Origin: Saprospiraceae bacterium
Lineage (GTDB): Bacteria; Bacteroidota; Bacteroidia; Chitinophagales; Saprospiraceae
Reading direction: 5' to 3'
Length of the DNA: 6,532 nt
Assembly (NCBI GenBank): GCA_020852155.1
Contig: JADZBJ010000101.1
Coordinates: 1-6,532, forward strand
Part shown: positions 1 through 6,532 of the stretch, piece after piece
How the letters are laid out: each line of letters starts with the position of its first letter
How positions within the stretch are numbered: position 1 is the stretch's first letter
The notes under the pieces: model-generated
Told to the model about the DNA's origin: nothing
Database searches by the model: none
What the model saw: the letters and a program-made list of their open reading frames with translations, nothing else
Position numbers and translations under genes: made by a program

Positions 1-1634
1 CCGTTCTGCTCTAAGAACAACATATAAACACCGGAAGGCAGATTTTCGAGTGACATTTCATATCGAGTAACGCCGGGTGAAACGGCCTCGTTTTTCAGAA
101 TTTTACCTGCCAAGTCGGTCAGGATCAACGTAGCGGCAACAGCAGAAGATTGTTCCAGTTCAATGCTTACCAATCCATCAGTCGGATTAGGGAAAACGTT
201 GATGTACAGCGCATCCGCCTGATTTGAAATTTCGGACGATTCGGTGCGCTCATTTGCGGGGCGTTGCGGGCCGCCGTTGGCGCATCCATTGAAGGCTTGA
301 GCAACGAATACTGACGACGAAGCAGCAATCACTTCAAAACCGGGTTGAAGTAAGACATACCCATTATTCGGGTCGGCGTCCAGGCGAACATCGGCGTTGG
401 AGTTTACCAAACAAGTTGACACTGTTTCAATCCAGGTTTGCGACTGGATCAGGCTGGTGTTCAGGATGCCCGTCAGGGAAACATCTTGCGGACAGCCACA
501 GCCGAATATTTGCGCATAGTTTTCCCCGTCGAGCATACGGGGCAACGCATAAAACAGCGTAGAGCCTCCAAAATAGCCATTGGTCAAAACTGCGGCTGTT
601 GTGGTGGCATATGTGTTGGTTCCGGGTGTGATGCCGATAAGTTGAGTGCCCGATGTCGCATAGATTTTTCCGTCTAATGCGCGCTCTAGCTGGCTGGTTG
701 CGAATGAAGGGTCTGCGATAACCTGCGACGCAACTGGCGTATTAAAATCGCATCGAATAATGCCACTGCTTACACCAAATCCGGCTTCACGAACAGCACT
801 GACCAGAACATGGTTATTATCTTCAAATTCAAGGCCATAAACATTATACCCGCCCGTGAATTCCAGAGGCCTATAACCATAGTTGTTTGACATGGCTCCA
901 GTTGAAGGATTCAACAAGATCCAAAGTAATTCAAACGCATTTCCGGCATCAGACCACATCAGGCGATCACCAGAAGGAGAGATATCTACATCTGTCGGAG
1001 CATCACCATCGTTGTATGTTACTACATTTATGAAATTCACACTTGAGCCATTAATGCTGTACTGCTCAACCTCGTCATTTAACACGATGTACCACATTCT
1101 TTGTCCGTTTTGATCAGGCTTGCTAACTGTCATGGTCATAAAAGCATTGTCACTCATCGAATAACAATGTGTGGTATACACAATTTGGATACTCCAGGTT
1201 GAACCGTTCTTTTTCACACGCGTCACATCAAACACCCAGTCATAATTGTCAGGGCCGCCATTTAACAGAAAATCAAACGACCCGGACAAGACCAGTCTGG
1301 CATCGCAATCATTCGGATCCGGGATGATGATGATTTCTTTACCGAGTAAGCCCCAACCGGTGCCGATGACGCCTACCTGCACGCCGGTTGCATCGTGAAT
1401 TTCATCATTTACCACGTAAAACAACAGGTTTCCCTGCGCGTCATGGGCACTGTTAGTACAATTTACAGGCGTAGCGTATGTGCCGGGCATGGTTTGCACA
1501 TTCATGCTTGATGTGGTGAAATTAGCCTGCGAAGGAACCAGCGCCCAGTTAGGGTTTTGCGCCGGCAGCGAAGCAATGCCCGGCAATAAAAACACCAGCA
1601 TTAACCCCAGCCAGTTCAATATTTGATTTTTCAT
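1..1634 (-). CDS. Secreted T9SS type A sorting-domain protein, probably beta-propeller-like (3' end off the left edge)
   Basis: An uninterrupted minus-strand frame of 544 codons starts with ATG at 1634-1632 and runs off the left edge. Residues 1-25 form a signal peptide (MKNQ, then a hydrophobic stretch to LPA), with likely cleavage before Gln26. The middle, about residues 30-400, is rich in Trp, Tyr, Asp and Gly and has recurring strand-like units such as GNLLFYVVNDE and QRMWYIVLNDEVEQY. This suggests a beta-propeller, but no named family is certain. Residues 405-451 resemble the small Bacteroidota stalk domain with a conserved LLQPGFE (428-434) and a closing NGC (Cys451). From about 477 comes a T9SS type A sorting domain: VFPNPTDG, then LTDLAGK, then LPSGVYMLFLEQN at the edge. 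Only a few residues should be missing. By family knowledge the protein is exported by Sec, crosses the outer membrane by T9SS, and is released or anchored at the surface. Ligand or activity is unknown. Confidence 0.9.
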   Translation of the reverse strand, partial: MKNQILNWLGLMLVFLLPGIASLPAQNPNWALVPSQANFTTSSMNVQTMPGTYATPVNCTNSAHDAQGNLLFYVVNDEIHDATGVQVGVIGTGWGLLGKEIIIIPDPNDCDARLVLSGSFDFLLNGGPDNYDWVFDVTRVKKNGSTWSIQIVYTTHCYSMSDNAFMTMTVSKPDQNGQRMWYIVLNDEVEQYSINGSSVNFINVVTYNDGDAPTDVDISPSGDRLMWSDAGNAFELLWILLNPSTGAMSNNYGYRPLEFTGGYNVYGLEFEDNNHVLVSAVREAGFGVSSGIIRCDFNTPVASQVIADPSFATSQLERALDGKIYATSGTQLIGITPGTNTYATTTAAVLTNGYFGGSTLFYALPRMLDGENYAQIFGCGCPQDVSLTGILNTSLIQSQTWIETVSTCLVNSNADVRLDADPNNGYVLLQPGFEVIAASSSVFVAQAFNGCANGGPQRPANERTESSEISNQADALYINVFPNPTDGLVSIELEQSSAVAATLILTDLAGKILKNEAVSPGVTRYEMSLENLPSGVYMLFLEQN

Positions 1635-1653
1635 AATTAATTGATTTTCAGGA

Positions 1654-2868
1654 TTAACGTTGTTCACTAGACTGTTTTTTCAGGCGCTCGTTTTCAGCCT
1701 CCAATTTTTCCAGACGCTTGTTCAATTCGATGCTGTGCAACGTCAATTCTTCAATTTTGGCCATTTGGCGCGACAACATTTCTGCCAGATCAAGTCCGTC
1801 TTTTTCAATTTCGGCTGCTGAAGGAATACCTGGCAGGTGCTTGTTTTCCTGAATGTATTTTTCAACTTCCGATAACGGCTTCAGGTTATACGTTTCTTCA
1901 AAAACATAATCCGCCCATTGTGAGGAGCAGTAGTTGGCCACTTTTACTTTTTCAGTCAGGATGCCTTCGCGAACAAACAAGCGATAACCCGGAGCAAATG
2001 ATGGTTGTGAGCCGCCGCAATCAGCCGGGTCAATACCGATGCCTACTTTGCCGTCGTCTTTCAAAAACATCAGCCAGTTGGCGCCGCCGCCGGTGGTAGG
2101 GTTCCAGGGTTGCCAGAAATTCAAACCATGCTGATTCGGTTCGTATTCAATGCCCCAACGACCGTTCGGGTAGGCTGTGCTGCTGACATCATCGCTAAAA
2201 AGCAGCATCGCACCGCCTTGCGGGCTCGGTCCTGAAATCATGGCTGAACCGGCGATATGCATTTTGTTCAAAGGAGTTGAAACGCCTACGCCGACATTGC
2301 CATTGGCTGCTATACGCATACGCTCGGTGGTGCCGTTTGTCTGGTCAATACGGAACAAAAGGCCATTGTTGGCGGCGGTGGTGCGCAGGTCAATCATACC
2401 GTAGTTGGTGTTGGTGTAAAACATGCGCATTCCATTTTGACTTGAATACGTCGGACTGCCGAAAATAATGCTTCCCGCAGTTGTGCCGGATGCAGCATCC
2501 AGGCGCATATTGCCGCCGGTGAGGTGCAACCTTTGCGACGGGTTATTGGTGCCAATTCCGACTGATCCGGCTGCCGTAATACGCATACGCTCTGCACTGG
2601 ATGTTGAAAAGGCCATTGTGTTGGCTAATGGTCTAAAAATGCCATTACCGCCTCCCGCGTCATTCAGGCTGGTGGGGAAAGTAGCGGCTCCGGTAAATCC
2701 AATGGCAGGGTTAGCAGCTGTGTTACCCTGGGTCGAAAGGATTCTGCCACCGCCGTTGGCTGGTGCGTATGAGCCCGTACCAGTTATGACCTGCGCGTTG
2801 AGGTAAGCAGTTTGTTTGAATAAAATAAGCAGTAAAAAGAGGGGGATTTTTGAAATCAAAGGTTTCAT
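1654..2868 (-). CDS. Secreted tail-fibre-like repeat protein with C-terminal coiled coil
   Basis: This 404-residue protein starts at the ATG at 2868-2866. I prefer it over an in-frame ATG 48 nt upstream (2916) because it places a clean signal peptide at the N-terminus (MKPLISKIP, a Leu/Ile core, cleavage after LNA25 before Gln26). The long form would add 16 polar residues in front. The mature part is rich in Gly, Asn, Thr and Ser and has three tail-fibre-type repeats built around VGIG: residues 93-118 (ERMRI to LHLTGG), 182-207 (ERMRI to MHIAGS) and 271-302 (DDGKVGIGI to REG). The C-terminal module (about 305-365) contains WADYVFEETYNLKPLSEVE and NKHLPGIPSAAEI, a signature common in Bacteroidota proteins annotated as tail-fibre-domain or cell-wall-anchor proteins. 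A heptad-like coiled coil follows (about 366-399) and probably drives oligomerisation. No T9SS sorting domain is visible. It is probably a surface fibre or adhesin; the role is inferred. It lies 19 nt upstream of the T9SS protein gene, so co-transcription is likely. Confidence 0.88.
   Translation of the reverse strand: MKPLISKIPLFLLLILFKQTAYLNAQVITGTGSYAPANGGGRILSTQGNTAANPAIGFTGAATFPTSLNDAGGGNGIFRPLANTMAFSTSSAERMRITAAGSVGIGTNNPSQRLHLTGGNMRLDAASGTTAGSIIFGSPTYSSQNGMRMFYTNTNYGMIDLRTTAANNGLLFRIDQTNGTTERMRIAANGNVGVGVSTPLNKMHIAGSAMISGPSPQGGAMLLFSDDVSSTAYPNGRWGIEYEPNQHGLNFWQPWNPTTGGGANWLMFLKDDGKVGIGIDPADCGGSQPSFAPGYRLFVREGILTEKVKVANYCSSQWADYVFEETYNLKPLSEVEKYIQENKHLPGIPSAAEIEKDGLDLAEMLSRQMAKIEELTLHSIELNKRLEKLEAENERLKKQSSEQR
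2312..2592. repeat. Two-copy 14-bp direct repeat inside the tail-fibre-like gene
   Basis: ATACGCATACGCTC occurs identically at 2312-2325 and 2579-2592. Both copies encode the ERMRI start of a VGIG repeat unit on the minus strand. It is therefore the DNA trace of an internal protein repeat and not a separate element. Confidence 0.7.
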
Positions 2869-3003
2869 TGTTGTGGTGTTTTTTTGTGAAATAAGATTGT
2901 TGAATGCGTTTTTCATTCGATCGAAGCCCCCCTTGAAACCTTACCATCGTTTCACAAAAAAATCGGGTTTCCCGAAATCCGCAGCATTACCGACCTTCGC
3001 CGC
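2869..3003. promoter_or_regulatory. Divergent intergenic region between the leftward surface-protein pair and trmD
   Basis: This 135-nt spacer must carry the start signals for the leftward pair and for trmD unless they are transcribed from further away. It has A-rich tracts just upstream of the leftward start, as is usual in Bacteroidota leaders. I searched both strands for the Bacteroidota pattern TTTG followed by TAnnTTTG and found no good match. The nearest (TAAGGTTTC on the minus strand, around 2943-2935) has an extra base. No Shine-Dalgarno sequence precedes either start. Confidence 0.4.
2956..2975 (-). terminator. Possible short intrinsic terminator, leftward orientation
   Basis: Read on the minus strand, TCGGG-AAA-CCCGA (2975-2963) makes a 5-bp stem with a 3-nt loop, followed directly by seven T residues (2962-2956). 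That is the layout of an intrinsic terminator, but the stem is short. It would stop leftward transcription coming out of the trmD region, so the leftward pair would need a promoter between here and 2868. It may also be chance. Confidence 0.3.
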
Positions 3004-3696
3004 ATGATGCGTTTTGACATTATCACTGTTTTACCTGAATTACTGGAAAGTCCGCTGGGCCACTCCATCATGCAGCGCGCCAAAGACCGCGGTTTATTGG
3101 AAGTGCACCTGCACCAGCTGAGGGATTACGCCGAAGGCAAACATCGGCAAGTGGACGACTACCAGTTTGGCGGTGGCGCCGGAATGATTATGAAACCCGA
3201 ACCCATCGCCGCTTGTATTGAAAAACTGAAAAGCGAACGCGATTACGATGCCATTATTTATGTCACCCCTGATGGCCAGCGCCTCGATCAGGCGATTTGC
3301 AACCGAATGAGCATGCTGCAAAACGTCATCATCCTTTGCGGTCATTACAAGGGCGTTGACGAGCGCATTCGCCAGCGATACATCACCCAGGAATTGAGCA
3401 TCGGCGATTACGTCCTGTCGGGCGGCGAATTGGCCGCAGCCATTATCGTAGATGCCGTGGGCCGATTGATTCCCGGCGTACTGAATGATGAAACATCGGC
3501 GTTGTTCGACAGTTTTCAGGATGATTTGCTCGCGCCGCCAGTCTATACGCGTCCGGCTGAATGGGAGGGAATGCCTGTGCCGGAAGTGCTGCTGTCAGGG
3601 CACGAACGAAATATTGACGAGTGGCGACACGAACAAAGCCTGCTTCGAACCCGCGAGAGACGCCCCGATTTGCTTGAAAAATATGAAAAAGGGTAG
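3004..3696 (+). CDS. trmD: tRNA (guanine-N1)-methyltransferase TrmD
   Basis: TrmD uses S-adenosylmethionine to methylate N1 of G37, next to the anticodon of tRNAs reading CNN codons such as those for Leu, Pro and Arg. This prevents +1 frameshifting. The 230-residue protein is close to full family length and complete. Visible family motifs are MRFDIITVLPE at the start, FGGGAGMIMKPEP (55-67), the SAM-binding trefoil-knot segments YVTPDGQRLDQ (86-96), LCGHYKGVDERI (111-122) and IGDYVLSGGELA (133-144), and the linker and C-terminal parts IPGVLNDE, YTRPAEWEGM and LLSGHERNIDEWR. Arg154 and Asp169 fall at the positions of the catalytic pair known from E. coli TrmD. Two ATGs are adjacent (3004 and 3007); the second would give the more usual MRFDI start. 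The gene lacks the rpsP-rimM-rplS context found in many bacteria. The enzyme acts as a cytoplasmic homodimer. Confidence 0.97.
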   Translation: MMRFDIITVLPELLESPLGHSIMQRAKDRGLLEVHLHQLRDYAEGKHRQVDDYQFGGGAGMIMKPEPIAACIEKLKSERDYDAIIYVTPDGQRLDQAICNRMSMLQNVIILCGHYKGVDERIRQRYITQELSIGDYVLSGGELAAAIIVDAVGRLIPGVLNDETSALFDSFQDDLLAPPVYTRPAEWEGMPVPEVLLSGHERNIDEWRHEQSLLRTRERRPDLLEKYEKG

Positions 3697-3701
3697 GGAA
3701 G

Positions 3702-3720
3702 TGGCGCGTTTTAAACGCCA
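3702..3720. repeat. Inverted repeat just after trmD
   Basis: TGGCG at 3702-3706 pairs with CGCCA at 3716-3720, leaving a 9-nt loop. The inner bases also form a near-perfect palindrome, GCGTTT-T-AAACGC (3706-3718). No T-run follows, so it is not a standard intrinsic terminator. It could be a weak trmD 3' hairpin, an operator-like site for the next gene, or chance. Confidence 0.3.
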
Positions 3721-3723
3721 GCC

Positions 3724-3732
3724 GCTACATTT
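3724..3732 (+). promoter_or_regulatory. Candidate Bacteroidota -7 promoter element upstream of the glycosyl hydrolase
   Basis: CTACATTTA places TAcaTTTA at 3725-3732, one mismatch from the Bacteroidota -7 consensus TAnnTTTG. It lies about 28 nt before the ATG at 3761, which would leave a short leader. No convincing TTTG element is seen at the expected upstream spacing, so the call is tentative. Confidence 0.3.
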
Positions 3733-3760
3733 ACCCCTGTAAAATTGCTAACGCCCGCTT

Positions 3761-5374
3761 ATGATAACTTTCCGCCCGTTTTACGGCCTTGTATTCCTGT
3801 TTGCTCTTGCCCTGAATCTTAACCTCAATGCGCAGGATGCGCCTGTTGCAGAAATGCGCGGCGCCTGGATCGCCACAGTCGCCAATATTGACTGGCCCTC
3901 CAAACCAGGACTTACTCCCGACCAACAAAAAATTGAATTCGACAGCATCCTGGATGTGCTGAAAGCCATGAACATGAATGCCGTGTTTGTGCAAGTGCGC
4001 CCCGCAGGCGATGCCTTTTATAAATCTGCCAGCATCCCCTGGAGTAAATACCTGACAGGGAAACAAGGCGTCGCTCCCGGCGACTCGACCTACGACCCGC
4101 TGGTACACATGATTAAAGCCGCCCACGAACGCCGCATGGAGTTTCACGCATGGCTGAACCCTTACCGCGCTACGTCTGATCTGGACACCGCCAGCCTCGA
4201 TGCGCGCCACCCGCTGCGGGCCTTGCCTGCCGAGCGGAAGCGACAGTGGTTTTTCAGGTATGGCAACAAGTATTATTTCAATCCGGCCAGCCCGTTGGTA
4301 CAACAATACCTGACGAATGTGGTGAAAGACCTCGTTATCCGCTACGACGTGGATGGTATTCACTTCGATGATTATTTCTATCCGTACAAGGAAACCGGGC
4401 AAAATCTGGACGATTACAATGAATTTGCCGCCGATCCTCGCAATTTCACCAATGTTGAAGACTGGCGCAGGGACAATATCAACCGACTGATTCAGGGCGT
4501 TTCGACAACCATCAAAAAGACGAAACCTTATGTAAAATTCGGTATCGGCCCGTTCGGCGTGTGGCGTAACCGCGACCGCGACCCCATCAATGGCTCTGAT
4601 ACGCGTGCCGGTATTACTTGCTACGATGATCTGTATGCTGACGTGTTGCTTTGGATGCGCAATGGCTGGATTGATTACGTCGCGCCGCAACTGTACTGGA
4701 GCATCGGTTTTGCTCCGGCGGATTACCAGAAATTGGTGGAATGGTGGGGCAAAAACACCTACGGTCGCCAGTTGTACATAGGCCATGCCGCCTATAAAAT
4801 CAACAATGCCGCCAACGACCCCAACTGGAATAAACCCGATGAAATCAGTCGTCAAATTGCCATGAATCGCAGTAATGCTGCCGTTAATGGTAGTATTTTC
4901 TTCTCCACCAAATCACTGCTGCGCAATCCGAACGGTATTCAGGATACGCTGATCGGAAGGGTTTACGCCAATCAGGCCCTCGTGCCAGGCATTCCATCCC
5001 TGGCGTCAGCGCCGCCTGCTACGCCGCAAATTTGTCGCGTTGACGGCGACGAAAACGCCGTAAAACTAACCTGGAATATTTGCGAGTTGTTGTCTGGCGA
5101 AGAGTCGCCATACTACTTTGGTATTTACCGCTTTGAAGGCGAGAAAATCGGCGAGTTCAAAGACCCGCGCAACCTGCTCAATATCACGGCGTTTGACAAC
5201 GAAAAATGGTACTACGAAGACCAGACAGCCATTCCGGGTGAGTATTACACCTACGTCGTCAGGGCGTTCAACCGCGCCAATGTGGAGAGCTATTCCAGTG
5301 AACCGGTTTTTGTGAAGAAAACGCAGAAAAAAGCGAAGAAAAAACGCAAATTCTGGGGCTACTTGTTTGGTTAA
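3761..5374 (+). CDS. Exported GHL10/DUF187 glycosyl hydrolase (DigH/YngK-like) with Fn3-like C-terminal domain
   Basis: The 537-residue protein has a signal peptide (residues 1-24, core LVFLFALALNL, cleavage after LNA before Gln25). No lipobox is present, unlike the E. coli lipoprotein DigH (YddW). Residues about 30-410 match the glycosyl-hydrolase-like 10 family (DUF187), a TIM-barrel fold: EMRGAWIATVANIDWP (31-46), MNAVFVQVRPAGDAFY (72-87), FHAWLNPYR (128-136), DGIHFDDYFYPY (198-209), FGIGPFGVWRN (260-270) and YVAPQLYW (306-313). Acidic residues in the DGIHFDD segment are plausible active-site residues. Residues about 418-518 form a fibronectin type III-like domain, and the last 19 residues are Lys-rich, ending KKKRKFWGYLFG. 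DigH cleaves peptidoglycan strands stripped of stem peptides; the same role in cell-wall turnover is inferred here, with other glycans possible. The cyclase gene follows after 17 nt. Confidence 0.92.
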   Translation: MITFRPFYGLVFLFALALNLNLNAQDAPVAEMRGAWIATVANIDWPSKPGLTPDQQKIEFDSILDVLKAMNMNAVFVQVRPAGDAFYKSASIPWSKYLTGKQGVAPGDSTYDPLVHMIKAAHERRMEFHAWLNPYRATSDLDTASLDARHPLRALPAERKRQWFFRYGNKYYFNPASPLVQQYLTNVVKDLVIRYDVDGIHFDDYFYPYKETGQNLDDYNEFAADPRNFTNVEDWRRDNINRLIQGVSTTIKKTKPYVKFGIGPFGVWRNRDRDPINGSDTRAGITCYDDLYADVLLWMRNGWIDYVAPQLYWSIGFAPADYQKLVEWWGKNTYGRQLYIGHAAYKINNAANDPNWNKPDEISRQIAMNRSNAAVNGSIFFSTKSLLRNPNGIQDTLIGRVYANQALVPGIPSLASAPPATPQICRVDGDENAVKLTWNICELLSGEESPYYFGIYRFEGEKIGEFKDPRNLLNITAFDNEKWYYEDQTAIPGEYYTYVVRAFNRANVESYSSEPVFVKKTQKKAKKKRKFWGYLFG

Positions 5375-5391
5375 ACAGGTGCTTCAACCGC

Positions 5392-6081
5392 ATGGAAATC
5401 ATAGACCTGAGTCAGGAAATATACGCTGGCATGCCTGTTTTTCACAGCCTGCCAGCGGTAAAGATCAGTGTACATGCGACCCATGAACAATGGGCCGGTC
5501 TTGATGCGGCTGAAACGGCTACGCCCAGTGTTTTAAAACTGGACATGAGCGAACATACTGGCACACACGTTGATGCCATCAGTCATATGGGTCGGCCCTA
5601 TGCGACACAGTCCATTGACGCCATGCCCTTGACGATGTTCTACACATCGGCTTTTTGTCTTGATTTTTCGCATAAAACCCCTGGAGCGTTTATCAGCGCC
5701 CATGAAATAGACCTCGCTTGTCGGAATGCCGGAGAGGCGCTCAGGGAAAACGATACGGTATTGATTTGCACCAGACACTACGAGCGATATTTCAATACCC
5801 CGCTCTGGCCCAATGGACCGGGACTAACAGCCGAGGCAACGCGTTTTTTAGGCGAACATAAAATAGCCGCATTTGGCGTTGAAACTATGTCGCCGGGCAC
5901 CCCTAAAGTCAGCAACAGGGCGGTGCACGAAATTTGCGGTGAGTTGGGCTTTACGCATTATGAAAACCTCGTCAATCTTCATCTGCTCGTCGGGAGAGGC
6001 AGGTTCCGTTTCATTGCATTTCCATTAAAAATCAGGGGCGGCACGGGTTCTCCGGTGAGGGCTGTGGCGGTGTTTGAGTAA
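5392..6081 (+). CDS. Cyclase family metal-dependent hydrolase (kynurenine formamidase-like)
   Basis: This complete 229-residue protein has no signal peptide and should be cytoplasmic. It opens with IIDLSQEIYAGMPVF, typical of the cyclase family (PF04199; KynB, isatin hydrolase and relatives). The metal-binding signature is HTGTHVDAISH, with His55, His59, Asp61 and His65. His179 and Glu191 further on keep the 12-residue spacing of the second ligand pair known from bacterial KynB, so the metal site looks intact. The usual Pro of the HxGTHxDxPxH motif is replaced by Ile63. The protein ends with FIAFPLKIRGGTGSPVRAVAVFE, a normal family C-terminus. Members hydrolyse N-formylkynurenine, isatin or other amides and lactones; the substrate cannot be told from sequence, and no tryptophan-degradation gene is nearby. 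The start is 17 nt after the hydrolase stop. AGGTG at 5377-5381 is a weak candidate ribosome-binding site. Co-transcription with the hydrolase is likely. Confidence 0.9.
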   Translation: MEIIDLSQEIYAGMPVFHSLPAVKISVHATHEQWAGLDAAETATPSVLKLDMSEHTGTHVDAISHMGRPYATQSIDAMPLTMFYTSAFCLDFSHKTPGAFISAHEIDLACRNAGEALRENDTVLICTRHYERYFNTPLWPNGPGLTAEATRFLGEHKIAAFGVETMSPGTPKVSNRAVHEICGELGFTHYENLVNLHLLVGRGRFRFIAFPLKIRGGTGSPVRAVAVFE

Positions 6082-6113
6082 ATGCCTTTTCTCTGACCAA
6101 ACACTCCATTCCA

Positions 6114-6532
6114 ATGCGCCACCAACTTCCAATTACTCACATCGCACTCCGATCAATTTTCCTGAAAAAACACAGCCTGTTTGGGTTGTTGTGCCTTTGC
6201 TGCCTAACCCTGAAAACACAGGCGCAAAACAACGCCCGAACAAACCTGAACAATCAGGTTCAGTACATCCAAACCACTAATCAGGCGGTGGAGCGCATGA
6301 TCGAAAGCACAGGTGAAATCTATCCGAAAGTTTTGAGTGCTACGACTGGAAAAGGACGCGTCTGGATCAATTATCAATGCCCTTACCGCGACGAGCCATA
6401 TTATCGCACCCAGGCGCAAAGCCAGAGCGGTGCTCAGGGCCAGCAACTTAAAACAGAATCAGCCGCGTTTCAAACGGCTTTTGATGCCCTGGTGGGTCAA
6501 TGCCAGTCGCTGGATACTTATTTCAAATTAGA
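6114..6532 (+). CDS. Unrecognised secreted protein, 5' part (runs off the right edge)
   Basis: From the ATG at 6114 a frame stays open for 139 codons to the window edge. The N-terminus MRHQLPITHIALRSIFLKKH is basic and is followed by a hydrophobic, Cys-rich core (LFGLLCLCCLTL) and TQA, with likely cleavage near residue 38 before QNNAR. No good lipobox is present. The n-region is unusually long, so the true start could be an alternative codon further in. The mature part looks helical (NQVQYIQTTNQAVERMIEST), then has KGRVWINYQCPYRDEPYYR, a Gln/Ser-rich stretch (QAQSQSGAQGQQ) and TAFDALVGQCQSLDTYFKLE at the edge. The YI..TN...E pattern faintly recalls DUF3829-type proteins, but this is a guess. 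The signal peptide and the lack of stops support a real gene. It starts 32 nt after the cyclase and may be co-transcribed with it. Confidence 0.72.
   Translation, partial: MRHQLPITHIALRSIFLKKHSLFGLLCLCCLTLKTQAQNNARTNLNNQVQYIQTTNQAVERMIESTGEIYPKVLSATTGKGRVWINYQCPYRDEPYYRTQAQSQSGAQGQQLKTESAAFQTAFDALVGQCQSLDTYFKL

Noticed and set aside
2468..2806. A 112-codon plus-strand frame
   Set aside because: It is antisense to the tail-fibre-like gene and has no features of its own; its Pro/Ala-rich content mirrors the Gly-rich coding strand.
1654..2868. A prophage tail-fibre locus
   Set aside because: The protein has a Sec signal peptide and no phage structural, assembly or lysis genes are nearby. Secreted tail-fibre-like proteins are common in Bacteroidota chromosomes.
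2869..2916. N-terminal extension of the tail-fibre-like gene from the ATG at 2916
   Set aside because: It adds 16 polar residues before a well-formed signal peptide, which is less likely than a start at 2868.
2990..3003. Possible -7 element (GACCTTCGCC) just before trmD
   Set aside because: It has two mismatches to TAnnTTTG, and transcription would start at or after the ATG.
3731..4855. A 374-codon open frame on the minus strand
   Set aside because: It lies antisense almost entirely inside the clearly identified GHL10 hydrolase gene. Its translation shows no family motif or signal peptide and has the composition expected of a codon-bias shadow.
6074..6280. A 68-codon plus-strand frame with a TTG start overlapping the cyclase end
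   Set aside because: The translation is Pro/Asn-rich with no recognisable features. The frame starting at 6114 has a signal peptide and stays open to the edge, so it explains the region better.

Overview
This window looks like chromosomal DNA of a Bacteroidota species. Saprospiria or a related gliding lineage seems most likely, but that placement is an inference. The evidence is a partial protein with a type IX secretion (T9SS) C-terminal sorting domain, a secreted tail-fibre-like protein of a type common in this phylum, signal peptides that cleave before Gln, and little sign of Shine-Dalgarno sequences. I see no tRNA, rRNA, CRISPR array, insertion sequence or phage integration signature.

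Layout. The left part (1-2868) is read leftward. A secreted tail-fibre-like protein with a coiled-coil C-terminus (start 2868) is followed 19 nt later by a secreted, probably beta-propeller-like protein. The latter carries a Cys-ended stalk-type domain and a T9SS type A sorting domain, and runs off the left edge. The two very likely form one transcription unit. A 135-nt divergent intergenic region (2869-3003) holds a short hairpin with a T-run on the minus strand. Rightward from 3004 come trmD (tRNA m1G37 methyltransferase), an exported GHL10/DUF187 glycosyl hydrolase with an Fn3-like C-terminal domain, a metal-dependent cyclase-family hydrolase related to kynurenine formamidase, and the 5' part of an unrecognised secreted protein that runs off the right edge.

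How the genes relate. trmD is a housekeeping gene, here without its frequent partners rpsP, rimM or rplS. The hydrolase, the cyclase and the last gene are spaced 17 and 32 nt apart, so they may be co-transcribed, possibly from a Bacteroidota-type promoter in the 64-nt gap after trmD. No shared pathway is evident. The leftward pair encodes proteins for the cell surface or the medium. The window is mostly ordinary core and surface gene content. The points that merit a second look are the unrecognised right-edge gene, the pairing of the two surface proteins, the atypical metal-site motif of the cyclase, and the hairpin at 2956-2975. I did not find convincing evidence of a new multi-gene system.
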